This document shows positions 8,313 to 18,510 of a DNA stretch of 64,000 nt, one piece after another. Position 1 is the stretch's first letter. Every line of letters starts with the position of its first letter. Below the pieces are notes generated by a model that saw nothing but the letters and a program-made list of their open reading frames with translations, had not been told where the DNA came from and did not search any database. The stretch is taken from assembly GCA_051880395.1 (NCBI GenBank), contig JBJENW010000063.1:1-64000 (forward strand). Reading direction: 5' to 3'. Origin of the DNA: JBJENW01 sp051880395. GTDB lineage: Bacteria; Bacillota; Clostridia; Lachnospirales; Lachnospiraceae. The position numbers and the translations under genes are program-made.

Positions 8313-10433
8313 CTACATCAATACATTTACATCCAGAATCAACGCAACTTCTCCATCACCTAAGATCGTTGCTCCGCTGATGATCTTGTTGTTCTCGATA
8401 TACTTGCCAAGTGACTTGATAACAATTTCCTGCTGACCCATCAGATCATCCACAACAAGTCCGGCATATTTATCCCCTTTCTTAACGATTACAACCGTTA
8501 AGCTGTCTTTCTCTTCATTCGACGGCTCGATATCAAGTACCTCATCCAGACGGATCAGCGGAATCACGCTTCCTCGGATATTGATGACTTCTTTTGCCTG
8601 TACATACTTGATGTCTGACAACGGGATATCCTCAATATTCTGAATGGATCCAAGAGCGATGGCGTATTTTTCATCACGGATGACTACCATCAACGCCTGA
8701 ATGATCGCCAGTGTAAGTGGCAGACGAACAGTAAATTTGGAACCTTCCCCTAATTTTGTCTTAACTTCTACATCGCCGCCTAGTGCTTCAATATTTGATT
8801 TTACAACATCAAGTCCAACACCTCGTCCCGAAATATCGGTAATCTGCTTTGCCATAGAAAAACTTGGTAAGAATAACAGATCGATGATCTCTTTCTGGGA
8901 CAAATGTTCTCCTTGTTCCTCCGTTACTACGCCTCGTTCGATTGCTTTTGATAAAACTTTATCCGTATCAATACCATTACCATCATCGCTGACTTCAATA
9001 ATGACATTATTTCCTTCCTGAAACGCATTTAACGTAATGGAACCTGTCTCTGGTTTTCCACGCTCCTTACGAATTTCTGCAGATTCCAGACCATGATCGG
9101 CAGAATTACGAAGCAAATGCTGCAGAGGATCTCCAATTTGATCGACAACGGTACGATCCAGCTCGGTATCTTCACCAGACATATGTAATTCCATCGGTTT
9201 ATTCAGTTTTTTAGACAAATCACGGATCATACGCGGGAACTTATTGACAACGCTCTCAATCGGTACCATTCGCACTTTCATGACGGATTCATGCAGGTTT
9301 GTCGTAATACGCTCTAAGTATTCGATCTGCTCATGGAACGATTGGTTCTGGAAATCTCCGCCCTCTGTCGCACTGATGGATACCAGGCTGTTTTTCGCAA
9401 TGATCAGCTCGCTGACTTGATTCATCAAAGCGTCCAGTTTTTCAATATCCACACGCACCGTTCGATTTGTGACAGGTTTTGGTGTCGTCGTCTTCTTCGC
9501 CGCCGGTTTCGTCTCTTTCTTTATCGGTGCAGGTTTTGTCTCTAACACAGGCGCCGGTGCCTGTACCGCCTCTTTCTGTGCTTCTGCTTTTTTCTTTTCT
9601 TCTTCTTCGATTTTTTTGTTTTCGAATGCCAGCAATTGCTCATAGGTGACTTTTTCGCCGACCATTTCTTCAATTTCAGATACCGCACTTGTCGCTTCTA
9701 AAATTTTTTCAATTGGTTCTTCTGAAATCATGATAAACGAAAAATCCAACTCAAATTTTTCATCTTCAATATCCTGGGAACTCGGCTTATAAACAATGAT
9801 CTGCCCAAATTCCTCCGCTGCCTTAAAGATCAAAAATGCCCGGGCTGCCTTTAACAGGCACCCGCTTTTAATATAGCAGGTAAATCCGTAAAGTGTCTGA
9901 CCTGCATCTTCGGCTGCTTTTACCTGATCTTTTTCTGCATTGTCAAGTTCCTGACGTAGGAAACGACGTCTGTCTTCTTCCTTCTTTTCCTCCGCAGGTT
10001 TTTCTTCTGAAGACGCCGGCGCTGTTGCCACTGCCGGATCTTTATCACTGCTGTCTGTCAGCAGGGAATTTAATTCCGCAACGATTGCCTCATTGTCATC
10101 TGTTCCCTCGTCTGACGTGTTTTTTACGTTGTCCAAATATCCTTCAATCGCGTCAAGACATTCAAACAGAATATCGATCATGTGACTGGTTACCTTCAAT
10201 TTGTCACTACGCACTTCCTGAAATACATTTTCCATGTCATGGGTCAGGCGCTGCATCCGCTTAAATCCCATTGTACCTGCCATTCCCTTCAACGAATGGG
10301 CTGCCCGGAAAATTTCATTGATCATGTCTTTATTTTCCGGTTCCTGTTCAAGTGTCATAATACAATCATTCAAGCTCTGAATATGTCCGTTTGTTTCGTC
10401 AATAAAAATCTCAAGATACTGGCTAACATCCAT
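8313..10433 (-). CDS. cheA: Chemotaxis histidine kinase CheA
   Basis: CheA autophosphorylates in receptor arrays and passes phosphate to CheY and CheB. The 706-residue protein shows the class II layout: HPt domain with phospho-His46 in RAAHSLKGMAGTMG, a P2-like response-regulator-binding region around 170-260, an Ala/Lys/Pro-rich linker, a dimerisation helix pair near 330-400, a HATPase core (HLLRNSADHGLE, VSDDGNGID, GRGVGLDVV), and a C-terminal CheW-like domain. It starts 2 bp after the cheB stop. Confidence 0.97.
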   Translation of the reverse strand: MDVSQYLEIFIDETNGHIQSLNDCIMTLEQEPENKDMINEIFRAAHSLKGMAGTMGFKRMQRLTHDMENVFQEVRSDKLKVTSHMIDILFECLDAIEGYLDNVKNTSDEGTDDNEAIVAELNSLLTDSSDKDPAVATAPASSEEKPAEEKKEEDRRRFLRQELDNAEKDQVKAAEDAGQTLYGFTCYIKSGCLLKAARAFLIFKAAEEFGQIIVYKPSSQDIEDEKFELDFSFIMISEEPIEKILEATSAVSEIEEMVGEKVTYEQLLAFENKKIEEEEKKKAEAQKEAVQAPAPVLETKPAPIKKETKPAAKKTTTPKPVTNRTVRVDIEKLDALMNQVSELIIAKNSLVSISATEGGDFQNQSFHEQIEYLERITTNLHESVMKVRMVPIESVVNKFPRMIRDLSKKLNKPMELHMSGEDTELDRTVVDQIGDPLQHLLRNSADHGLESAEIRKERGKPETGSITLNAFQEGNNVIIEVSDDGNGIDTDKVLSKAIERGVVTEEQGEHLSQKEIIDLLFLPSFSMAKQITDISGRGVGLDVVKSNIEALGGDVEVKTKLGEGSKFTVRLPLTLAIIQALMVVIRDEKYAIALGSIQNIEDIPLSDIKYVQAKEVINIRGSVIPLIRLDEVLDIEPSNEEKDSLTVVIVKKGDKYAGLVVDDLMGQQEIVIKSLGKYIENNKIISGATILGDGEVALILDVNVLM

Positions 10434-10435
10434 AA

Positions 10436-11497
10436 TTATTCTACCCCCACATTCTTTGTAATTGATTGGGCAACTTCTGTAAGCGGAACTACTTCATTGA
10501 CCACTCCGGTTTCTACGATAGACTTTGGCATACCATACACCACACAACTCTCCTCATTCTGTGCGATCACATGGATTGGTTTCGACTGACGAAGGGAAAG
10601 AATTCCTTTCGTTGCATCTGCTCCCATACCGGTCAGTACCACACACGTAACAGAATCATATGTGCTGCTTTTCAGCGAATCGTACATGACATCTGCGCAT
10701 GGACGCAACCCACCGATAGCCGGTCTGTCATTTAATGCGACCCGATGTCCACCTGCCGTTTTCTGAATTTCCATATGTTTTCCGCCGGGTGCCACATAGA
10801 CCCATCCTTTTTGTAAAATCTCACCGTCTTGTGCCTCTTTGACATTGATCTTGCTGATCTGGTTGAGCCTGTCAGCCATTGATTTTGTAAACCCGACCGG
10901 CATATGCTGTACCAAAACAACCGGCGCATCCAGATTTGCCGGCAAATACGGAATCACACTTTGCAGTGCTTTTGGTCCGCCTGTCGAACAAGCCAGGGCA
11001 ACAATCTTGCTTCCACCACTGCTCATCTGATGTTTCGCTTTTTTCGGAGCACCGATGATACGCAGTTTTTTGCCCTCTGTTCTGGTTCTGACTGTCTGTT
11101 TAAACAGAACTGCTTCTAAAATTTCCAGCAGTTGCCGTTTAAAGTCCTCACCCTTTGCTTCAATGATATTGCTTGGTTTTGTAATAAAGTCAACGGCGCC
11201 TTTTTCCATTGCTAAAATGGTGACAGATGCGTCTTTTTTCGTCAACGTGCTTACCATAATGACCGTCGCCTGAATGTGATCTTTATTTAACTGGTCTAAC
11301 AGTTCTAATCCATCCATTCGCGGCATATTGATGTCTAAAAGTACTGCATCATATCTCGTAGTTTTCAGTTTTTCATACGCCTCCAAGCCATCCCTGCATA
11401 CATCTATTGCCTGTAACCTTTGTTCTGTGTTAATTATATCACATAAGACCCTTCTCATAAGTGCAGAGTCATCAACTACTAAAATATTTTTTTTCAT
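10436..11497 (-). CDS. cheB: Chemotaxis methylesterase/response regulator CheB
   Basis: CheB removes methyl groups from receptors when phosphorylated by CheA. The receiver domain has the acidic pair in VVDDSA and phospho-Asp55 in VLLDINMPRMDG. The esterase domain has its catalytic Ser in ACSTGGPKAL, His in VQHMPVGF and Asp in TGMGADATKG. Length 353 is normal. The matching methyltransferase CheR is not encoded in this window. Confidence 0.97.
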   Translation of the reverse strand: MKKNILVVDDSALMRRVLCDIINTEQRLQAIDVCRDGLEAYEKLKTTRYDAVLLDINMPRMDGLELLDQLNKDHIQATVIMVSTLTKKDASVTILAMEKGAVDFITKPSNIIEAKGEDFKRQLLEILEAVLFKQTVRTRTEGKKLRIIGAPKKAKHQMSSGGSKIVALACSTGGPKALQSVIPYLPANLDAPVVLVQHMPVGFTKSMADRLNQISKINVKEAQDGEILQKGWVYVAPGGKHMEIQKTAGGHRVALNDRPAIGGLRPCADVMYDSLKSSTYDSVTCVVLTGMGADATKGILSLRQSKPIHVIAQNEESCVVYGMPKSIVETGVVNEVVPLTEVAQSITKNVGVE

Positions 11498-11503
11498 ATG
11501 CTG

Positions 11504-12244
11504 TCACCCGTTTTTCTTTCGGTTTTTTCGTTCCTCTTCAAAGATAAATTTGATAATATCCTCACGTATTTTCATATCCTTAATGATAAATTCAACGCGA
11601 TTCTGGTATTTCTCCCGCTCCTGATCAATCCGTTCTGACTGTAAGACATTTCCGATCAGTCGATAATCTTTTTTTTGATCATTCTCTTTACTGAGCGCGA
11701 TCCATAAAAATACGCTGCTTCCCGATTCACACGGTGTCTGTGAGATAAAACGGATTCCTCCTCCACTGATGTCCAGAACAAATCCTGTTTTTTCTTCCAA
11801 CGATCGTTTTGCAATTTCCTGCTGTACCTTTTCTACATCATTGAGAGATGCGATCTCCTGCGGCAATTCCACATAATTCAGATCCATCAGACAATCATAT
11901 CGATAATATTCACGCCTCTGATATTTGCTTGGCTGTGTGAGAATCCGTATATTGTTCATATAGATATTATTGCTTTTAAAACGTTCCGTCACTTCTCCTT
12001 CACACCGATACAGACCATGTTCTGTATAAAACACAAATTCATAACGAAAGTCCAATGGCAGTAAAATGTATCGTGACCCGTTCATAGGCATCAGAAGCTG
12101 TATGATACCATCCTCTTTCACATCGCATACGCGACTTTTAAAGATCTGTGCGATCTTTCCCGTCTCCTGTTCCCGTTTCAGTTGCTGCAAAATCCGGATA
12201 TCGACTCTGCAGCCGGGTTTAAACATATCTAATATCATTGGCAT
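11504..12244 (-). CDS. YcgR-like flagellar brake protein with PilZ domain
   Basis: Probably senses c-di-GMP and slows or modulates the motor. The N-terminal part (about 1-100) fits the YcgR flagellar brake domain. The C-terminal PilZ domain has both c-di-GMP signatures: the Arg-rich QRREYYRYDC and the DISGGGIRF turn. I favour the ATG preceded by AGAGGG. Starts at 12268 or 12280 are open but would overlap flhG. The gene lies between flhG and cheB inside the operon, which ties second-messenger control to motility. Confidence 0.88.
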   Translation of the reverse strand: MPMILDMFKPGCRVDIRILQQLKREQETGKIAQIFKSRVCDVKEDGIIQLLMPMNGSRYILLPLDFRYEFVFYTEHGLYRCEGEVTERFKSNNIYMNNIRILTQPSKYQRREYYRYDCLMDLNYVELPQEIASLNDVEKVQQEIAKRSLEEKTGFVLDISGGGIRFISQTPCESGSSVFLWIALSKENDQKKDYRLIGNVLQSERIDQEREKYQNRVEFIIKDMKIREDIIKFIFEEERKNRKKNG

Positions 12245-12260
12245 TATCCCTCTTTCCCTT

Positions 12261-13166
12261 TTATCCATTCCTATGCACAAGCCCTGTGACCAGTTGCGTA
12301 ATACCTCTTTTTTGCGTCTCTTGCGGCAGCATTTCCTTATCCAAAAGTCGCTTTGTCAAAAGTTCAAACGCCTTCGTAGAACGCGCATTTGGTTTATAAA
12401 TAGAAACCGGGCTCTGCTGTAACACAGCCTTATCTAACTGTGCGTCCTCCGGTACCATTCCCAGATATTCCAGCTCTCCATCCAAAAATTTTGAAACAAC
12501 CGAATTTAATTTATCAAAAATAATCCGTCCATGTTCTTCTGAATGAACTTTATTTGCGATCACCCGAACGCAAACCTCTTTTTTTCGGAAATTCGGATTT
12601 CGATGCAACGCTTTTAAAAGTGAATAAGAATCGGTCAGAGAACTCGGTTCCTGTGTCGTGATCACCAATACTTCCGGGCTCTTGATCACAAATTCCAATA
12701 CATGGTCCGAAATGCCGGCACCTGTGTCAATGATGATAAAGTCCGCCAGCTGATCCAGATCGGAAAGATTATGGATCAAAAAAGCCAGCTGGTCATTTGA
12801 TAAATTGTTCAGACTGACGATTCCGGAGCCTCCCGAGATAAAACCGATGTCCATCGGTCCTTTCGATATGATCTCTCGTATGTTTTTTCCACGATAGATC
12901 AGATCGCTCAAATTATACTGTGGGACAGCACCGAACATCACTTCGACATTTGCCAGTCCAAGGTCTGCATCAAAAATCAGCACTTTTTTTCCAAGACGCC
13001 GCAGCTGTACCGCGATATTTACGGCTACGTTCGACTTTCCAACACCGCCTTTTCCACTCGTCACGGTAATCACACGTGCCCGTGGGGGGGCTTGCGGCTC
13101 CATCCTCGGGATGTTGCGCTGATTTTGCAGTTTGATGACGTTGCGTAATTGTTCTGCTTGATCCAT
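12261..13166 (-). CDS. flhG: FlhG (MinD-like ATPase, flagellar number/position)
   Basis: A ParA/MinD-type ATPase that works with FlhF to set flagellum number and placement. It has the deviant Walker A TSGKGGVGKSNVAVN near residue 40, the FDADLGLANVEVMFG switch region, and a short N-terminal activator stretch (DQAEQLRNVIK) of the kind that stimulates the FlhF GTPase. A C-terminal amphipathic region is plausible. Its 301 residues match B. subtilis YlxH. It lies 3 bp downstream of flhF. Confidence 0.95.
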   Translation of the reverse strand: MDQAEQLRNVIKLQNQRNIPRMEPQAPPRARVITVTSGKGGVGKSNVAVNIAVQLRRLGKKVLIFDADLGLANVEVMFGAVPQYNLSDLIYRGKNIREIISKGPMDIGFISGGSGIVSLNNLSNDQLAFLIHNLSDLDQLADFIIIDTGAGISDHVLEFVIKSPEVLVITTQEPSSLTDSYSLLKALHRNPNFRKKEVCVRVIANKVHSEEHGRIIFDKLNSVVSKFLDGELEYLGMVPEDAQLDKAVLQQSPVSIYKPNARSTKAFELLTKRLLDKEMLPQETQKRGITQLVTGLVHRNG

Positions 13167-13169
13167 TCG

Positions 13170-14492
13170 CTATTTTCCTCCCAACAGATGTTTGACTATT
13201 TTCTGCGTATTAAATACTTCGATATCATCCGGTACATTCTGTCCGTTTGTCGTATAAGACAAATCCACATCGGCATACAGCTTGATATTTAGGATATTTC
13301 CGTAAGAAGTGGTTTCGTCTAATTTTGTGAAAATAATCTTATAATCGGTGATTTGTTTATAAGTGTCTGTGATATCCAAAAGATCTTTATACTTCGTTGT
13401 GGCACTGACCACAAGAAAAACCTCTTTTTCATATTGCGGATCCAAACTATTGATCAAATGCTGCATATCTTTTTTTTGTGCATCACTTTTATGAGAGAAA
13501 CCGGCTGTATCGATCAATATCAGGTCATATTCATTCTCTTTTTCGATAATCTCATTCATTTCCTCCGCCGTGTAAATGATCGACAATGGTGTATCAAGAA
13601 TATTCGCGTATGTTCGAAGCTGTTCTGCCGCTGCGATCCGGTATGTATCCGCTGTTAAAAAAGCAACCTTTTTTCCATATTCTAATTTGAATTTGGATGC
13701 GATCTTTGCGATCGTGGTTGTCTTTCCAACGCCTGTCGGTCCAATAAAGAATACCACTTTCGGTCCACCGTTTGTCGCCATGCTGATTGTCTTTGGCTGC
13801 CCAAATTTTAAGATCATTTTCTGATAAACGTTGGACAATATGTAATCGACGCTCGATCCGTTTCTCATGATTTTTTCAATCTCATCAATAATCTGATTCA
13901 CATACTTTTCATTTACCTCATTATCTAGAAGAATCTCATAGATCATCTTCAGGAATTTAAATCCCTCCTCTTTCTCCGGATTTTCTTTTTCCTGTTGTTG
14001 TAAATGCGGAATCGTTTCACCTCGATGCCTTCTGTCTGATTCTTCAGAAGAAAGCTGTTGTTCCAGAAACGACTGTAACGTCTCAAGCCGCTCCTCTAAC
14101 GGATCTTTTGCAAGTGCCTCTTTCTGATTTTCCTTCTCCTGCGTGCGCATTTCCGGAATGGTTTTTGATACGGCCTGCTGTGTTTTCGTCTCTGTTTCTT
14201 TTTGTAGTTCTTTTTTCTCTGTTGAATTTCTCAACGGCAGTTCTTCATCTGCCGCCAAGTCAATTTTTTCATGCATACGCATCGGAGAAGACAATGCCTG
14301 CATCGGTGTCACTTTTTCTTCTTTTTCTTCTCTGGCTACCGTTACTTCATATGTCGGCTTTTTAAAGCTCTGAAAGAACCCTTTCGGCTTTACCACTTTC
14401 ACATTTAAGACAACGACATCATCGCCCATCTCCTGTTTTGCTTTTTCTACTGCCTCTTCCTCTGTTTTCCCTTGATACTTGTTAATCGTCAT
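13170..14492 (-). CDS. flhF: FlhF (SRP-type GTPase for flagellar placement)
   Basis: The third SRP-family GTPase, alongside Ffh and FtsY. The 440-residue protein has a basic N-terminal B domain (MTINKYQGKTEEEAVEKAKQ), a long Glu/Lys/Gln-rich linker (about 75-170), then the N and G domains. Visible motifs are G1 GPTGVGKTTT, G3 DTAGF and G4 TKLDET. It recruits FliF to the site of flagellar assembly in several species. It begins 1 bp after flhA. Confidence 0.95.
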   Translation of the reverse strand: MTINKYQGKTEEEAVEKAKQEMGDDVVVLNVKVVKPKGFFQSFKKPTYEVTVAREEKEEKVTPMQALSSPMRMHEKIDLAADEELPLRNSTEKKELQKETETKTQQAVSKTIPEMRTQEKENQKEALAKDPLEERLETLQSFLEQQLSSEESDRRHRGETIPHLQQQEKENPEKEEGFKFLKMIYEILLDNEVNEKYVNQIIDEIEKIMRNGSSVDYILSNVYQKMILKFGQPKTISMATNGGPKVVFFIGPTGVGKTTTIAKIASKFKLEYGKKVAFLTADTYRIAAAEQLRTYANILDTPLSIIYTAEEMNEIIEKENEYDLILIDTAGFSHKSDAQKKDMQHLINSLDPQYEKEVFLVVSATTKYKDLLDITDTYKQITDYKIIFTKLDETTSYGNILNIKLYADVDLSYTTNGQNVPDDIEVFNTQKIVKHLLGGK

Positions 14493-14493
14493 A

Positions 14494-16527
14494 TTATCCT
14501 GTCACCATCCCCACTGATTGTAATTCTACGTCGGAGTCCACCTCATTAAAGGAAACTACGATCAAATCCTTAAAGTAATTTTCTGTCAACCGTTTAAAGT
14601 ACATCCGCACGATCGGAGAAGTCAGAATGATCGGCGTTTTTCCGAGATCCTCTAACTTTCCTACTTCCTCCTGCACAGAATTCATAATGGTTTTTACCCG
14701 CTCCGGGTCCATGGTAAGCACGGCCCCTTGCTCTGTCTGTTTCACAGAACCCATAATGTCTTTTTCGACTTTCGGATCGAGTGTCACCACGCTTGTGGTC
14801 TCATTTGCCGGAAAATACTTTCCGGAAATCGCCCGTTTTAATCCCTGTCTCGCATATTCTGTCAATATATCGGTATCCCTTGTCGCTGTTGCATGATCTG
14901 CAAGCGTTTCAAAGATTGTAAGCAGATCGCGGATGGAAATTCCCTCCCGCAATAAATTCTGCAATACCTTCTGTACCTCGCCAAGTCCCAAAAGCTTTGG
15001 AACCAGCTCGTCCACCAATACCGGGTTGCTCTCTTTCAGATTGTCCACCAGACCCTGCGTGTCCTGTCTTGTCAGGAACTCATCGATATGGGTCCGGATC
15101 ACTTCTGTCAGATGTGTTGCAATGATCGACGGCGGATCGACTACCGTATAGCCAAGACTTTCTGCACGTTCCCGCTGTCCCTCTGTGATCCAGATAGCGG
15201 GCAGATGAAACGACGGCTCATACGTCGGGATACCGGTAATTTCTTCTTCTACAAATCCCGGATTCATCGCCATGTAATGGTCAAACAAAATCTCTCCTTC
15301 CGCAACCTGTACCCCTTTTATTTTAATAATATACTGGTTTGGATTCAACTGTATATTATCCCGCAGACGGATGATCGGCACAACGGTTCCAAGTTCCAAT
15401 GCGATCTGCCTTCGGATCATCACAACCCGGTCAAGCAGATCGCCTCCTTGATTGACATCTGCAAGCGGTATGATTCCGTATCCAAATTCCAGCTCGATTG
15501 GATCAACCTGCAATAAAGAAACGACATTTTCGGGCTTTCGCACTTCCTCAGCTTCCGTTTCATCCATATCGACTTCCTCTTCGATTTCAGCTTCTGCGAT
15601 CACCTTATTCATCTGTATGCCGACTAATGCATAGGCACCACCCATCGCAAGAAATAAAACCGTGTTTAACGGTGTCGCAATTCCAAGTCCCACCATTGTT
15701 GCCGCTGCTAAAAATAAGACCTTTGGTACACCGAACAGCTGTTTCATCAGTGTCGAACTGAATTCAGCATCTTTCGACGCTTTTGTGATCAGAATTGCCG
15801 TAGCAAGTGAAATCAGAAGCGACGGTATCTGGCTGCAGAGTCCGTCTCCAATGGTGAGAAGTCCATATTTTGAAAATGCCTCCATAGCCTCTAATCCCTG
15901 ACCGGTAATTCCCATCACGGTACCACCGACAAAGTTGATACAGGTGATGATCAGACCTGCCATCGCATCTCCTTTTACAAACTTCGTTGCACCATCCATA
16001 GAACCAAAGAATGCAGATTCCTGTTGAATCTTTTCTCTCCGCTCTTTTGCCTGTTTATCTGTGATCGCACCGGTATTTAAATCAGCATCGATCGCCATCT
16101 GTTTTCCCGGCATAGCATCGAGTGTGAATCGTGCCGTTACCTCTGCAATACGCTCGGAACCTTTATTGATGACAATAAACTGGATAATGATCAATACGAT
16201 AAATACAATTCCTCCGATGACCAGATTATTTCCACCAACGAATGTACCGAATGTCTCTACCACATTTCCCGGATCACCGGTCGCAAGGATCAGACGGGTT
16301 GACGATACATTTAATGAAATTCGAAATAGTGTCGTAAACAACAGTAACGTTGGAAAAAACGACATATCCAGAACTTCTTTTGCAAAAAGGGATGTAAACA
16401 ACACGATCAGTGCAATGGAAATATTAAACGCCAGCATGACGTCCAACAGACCAGACGGAATCGGCACGATAAAAAATATGATTGCACACAATAAATACAG
16501 TGCTACGCCGATATCTGTTTTTTTCAT
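14494..16527 (-). CDS. flhA: Flagellar export gate protein FlhA
   Basis: The major component of the flagellar type III export gate; it forms the nonameric cytoplasmic ring that docks chaperone-substrate complexes. The N-terminal half (about 1-310) has roughly eight membrane segments and the conserved FHIPEP-family stretch with FTLDAMPGKQMAIDADLN. The cytoplasmic half ends near residue 677. Length is normal. The start is preceded by AAGGGGGGAG. Confidence 0.98.
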   Translation of the reverse strand: MKKTDIGVALYLLCAIIFFIVPIPSGLLDVMLAFNISIALIVLFTSLFAKEVLDMSFFPTLLLFTTLFRISLNVSSTRLILATGDPGNVVETFGTFVGGNNLVIGGIVFIVLIIIQFIVINKGSERIAEVTARFTLDAMPGKQMAIDADLNTGAITDKQAKERREKIQQESAFFGSMDGATKFVKGDAMAGLIITCINFVGGTVMGITGQGLEAMEAFSKYGLLTIGDGLCSQIPSLLISLATAILITKASKDAEFSSTLMKQLFGVPKVLFLAAATMVGLGIATPLNTVLFLAMGGAYALVGIQMNKVIAEAEIEEEVDMDETEAEEVRKPENVVSLLQVDPIELEFGYGIIPLADVNQGGDLLDRVVMIRRQIALELGTVVPIIRLRDNIQLNPNQYIIKIKGVQVAEGEILFDHYMAMNPGFVEEEITGIPTYEPSFHLPAIWITEGQRERAESLGYTVVDPPSIIATHLTEVIRTHIDEFLTRQDTQGLVDNLKESNPVLVDELVPKLLGLGEVQKVLQNLLREGISIRDLLTIFETLADHATATRDTDILTEYARQGLKRAISGKYFPANETTSVVTLDPKVEKDIMGSVKQTEQGAVLTMDPERVKTIMNSVQEEVGKLEDLGKTPIILTSPIVRMYFKRLTENYFKDLIVVSFNEVDSDVELQSVGMVTG

Positions 16528-16539
16528 AAAGCTCCCCCC

Positions 16540-17682
16540 TTATAATTGTTTGTGTTTGATACTGTATACCATCGCCAGTACATCCGCTACTGCCTGATAT
16601 AGCTCCGGTGGAATCTCCCTTCCAATTTCCACGTTCGCATATAACATTCGAGCTAACGGTTTGTTCTCCACGATCTCCACCTGGTTTTCTCTGGCTACTT
16701 CTTTGATCTTCTGTGCCAGATAATCTTCTCCCTTTGCCAGTACGACCGGGGCTTTCCCCTTCTCCGGGTCATAGGCTAAAGCGACTGCCAGATGTGTCGG
16801 GTTTGTAATAACGACATCTGCTTTCGGTATATCCTGCATCATACGCCTCTGCGACGCTTCCCTCATTCGCTGCTTCTGGCGTCCTTTGATCTCTGGATCT
16901 CCCTCGGTGTTTTTATATTCATCCTTCACTTCCTGTTTGGTCATCATCATATCGGTCTTAAATTTATGCTTCTGATAAACAAAATCTAAAATTCCGACCA
17001 ACAGATATACCACCGCAATCTTCAATCCGACATCTATAATTATTGTACCACACAACCCCACAGCTTGCACCAGTGGAATTTCATACAAAATAAACAATTT
17101 TTCTTTCTGCTTTTCGACCGAATTATATGCAATATACACAATTATGCCAATTTTCATAAAAGATTTCAATAATTCGAAAAGAGAATCCTTCGAAATGATT
17201 CGTTTAAATCCGTTGATGGGATTAAATTTATCAAATTTCGGCTGAAGTGGTTTCCCTGTAACCTTCCATCCAACCTGCAGTACTTCCGAGAGGATTACGA
17301 TCACAAAGCCAAACAAAAAAAATGGTGCCATCATCTTGAGCATCGTTGCAATCATATGATCGAATAGATCCACCACCGTCCCAACTGAAAGATTTCCCGG
17401 ATTATTATTCAAAATTTCCGGAATTTTGTTATAAAACATTGGAAACAATTGATGCATCTGCTCGCCGAGCATATTGATAAAAATTTTTAAAACCAAAAAC
17501 AGAACGATCAGCTGAAATGCGTTTGTAAGCTCCTTACTTTTCGAAACCTTTCCTTCTTTTCTGGCATCTGTTAATTTTTTTTCTGTTGCCGGCTCTGTTT
17601 TTTCCCCGCCGGGTCCATCTTTTGCAAACCACTGCAGATCATACGCATATGGCAAATTTTGCAGCCAATCTTTTTCTATCAT
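16540..17682 (-). CDS. flhB: Flagellar export switch protein FlhB
   Basis: FlhB switches export from rod/hook to filament substrates after self-cleavage. The autocleavage motif NPTH lies at residues 294-297 (VITNPTHLAVAL). Four membrane segments precede it, and a basic linker (about 245-285) leads into the cytoplasmic domain. The 380 residues are slightly longer than B. subtilis FlhB because of the N-terminal extension. Its ATG overlaps the fliR stop by 4 bp. Confidence 0.97.
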   Translation of the reverse strand: MIEKDWLQNLPYAYDLQWFAKDGPGGEKTEPATEKKLTDARKEGKVSKSKELTNAFQLIVLFLVLKIFINMLGEQMHQLFPMFYNKIPEILNNNPGNLSVGTVVDLFDHMIATMLKMMAPFFLFGFVIVILSEVLQVGWKVTGKPLQPKFDKFNPINGFKRIISKDSLFELLKSFMKIGIIVYIAYNSVEKQKEKLFILYEIPLVQAVGLCGTIIIDVGLKIAVVYLLVGILDFVYQKHKFKTDMMMTKQEVKDEYKNTEGDPEIKGRQKQRMREASQRRMMQDIPKADVVITNPTHLAVALAYDPEKGKAPVVLAKGEDYLAQKIKEVARENQVEIVENKPLARMLYANVEIGREIPPELYQAVADVLAMVYSIKHKQL

Positions 17683-18464
17683 GCTCCCGTCATCCCTTTT
17701 ATAATTTCTACTACAATAATCCTCATCTCTTTAAATATGAAATTCGATACGCTTGGCACAAGCCTTACGATCAAAAACAACACTGTAAATCCGACGAGCA
17801 GTTTCATCTGCATACCGACGGAAAACATATTCATCTGCGGAGATACCTTTGCCATGATTCCTAATACGCAGTTTAAGATCATAATGCAGACAAATACCGG
17901 CAGTTCAATTCGAAATGCGATCACCAAAGAATCCCCCATATACCGGATCATCGTCTGCACCAGATGCTCCCATTGAAATGCCTGTGTTCCGATTGGAACT
18001 GCCGTGTAGGAGTCTATCACTGCGCGCAAAATATACCAGTGCATATTTGAAACGATCAACAGCATCATAATGATATAATAGTATAAATTACCAGAAATCG
18101 TAGCTGTCATTTTTGTAGTCGGATCAAACATCGTTGCCATAGAAAGCCCCATATCCATATCCATCATATTTCCCGCAAAAAAAATGATCGTTGTGCAGAT
18201 ATAGGCACCAAATCCGATCATCAGACCTGTCACCACTTCTTTCAGAACGATCACACTATAGCCTAATATTCCGGTATAAGCGATCTCTTCCATCGGAATC
18301 ACGCGACAGACCAAAATACTTACAAACAATGAAAAACCAATTTTAATTCTTGCCGGTGTGTTTGTAGTACCGAAAAATGGCGCCACAGAAACAAACGACG
18401 CCATCCGTACTAATACAAGCAAAAACACTTCAAATGTCTTTAATGAAACTGTCACATCTATCAT
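17679..18464 (-). CDS. fliR: Flagellar export protein FliR
   Basis: A membrane component of the FliP-FliQ-FliR export channel. About six hydrophobic segments and the typical FLLVLVRMASFVSVAPFFG start are visible. I use the ATG preceded by GAGGG five bases upstream, giving 261 residues, close to the family norm. An in-frame ATG four codons earlier has no ribosome binding site. Four-base overlap with flhB suggests coupled translation. Confidence 0.95.
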   Translation of the reverse strand: MIDVTVSLKTFEVFLLVLVRMASFVSVAPFFGTTNTPARIKIGFSLFVSILVCRVIPMEEIAYTGILGYSVIVLKEVVTGLMIGFGAYICTTIIFFAGNMMDMDMGLSMATMFDPTTKMTATISGNLYYYIIMMLLIVSNMHWYILRAVIDSYTAVPIGTQAFQWEHLVQTMIRYMGDSLVIAFRIELPVFVCIMILNCVLGIMAKVSPQMNMFSVGMQMKLLVGFTVLFLIVRLVPSVSNFIFKEMRIIVVEIIKGMTGA

Positions 18465-18510
18465 AGTATCCCTCATTCATGCCTGGTGTGCGCTTCTTTC
18501 GCACCCTTTT

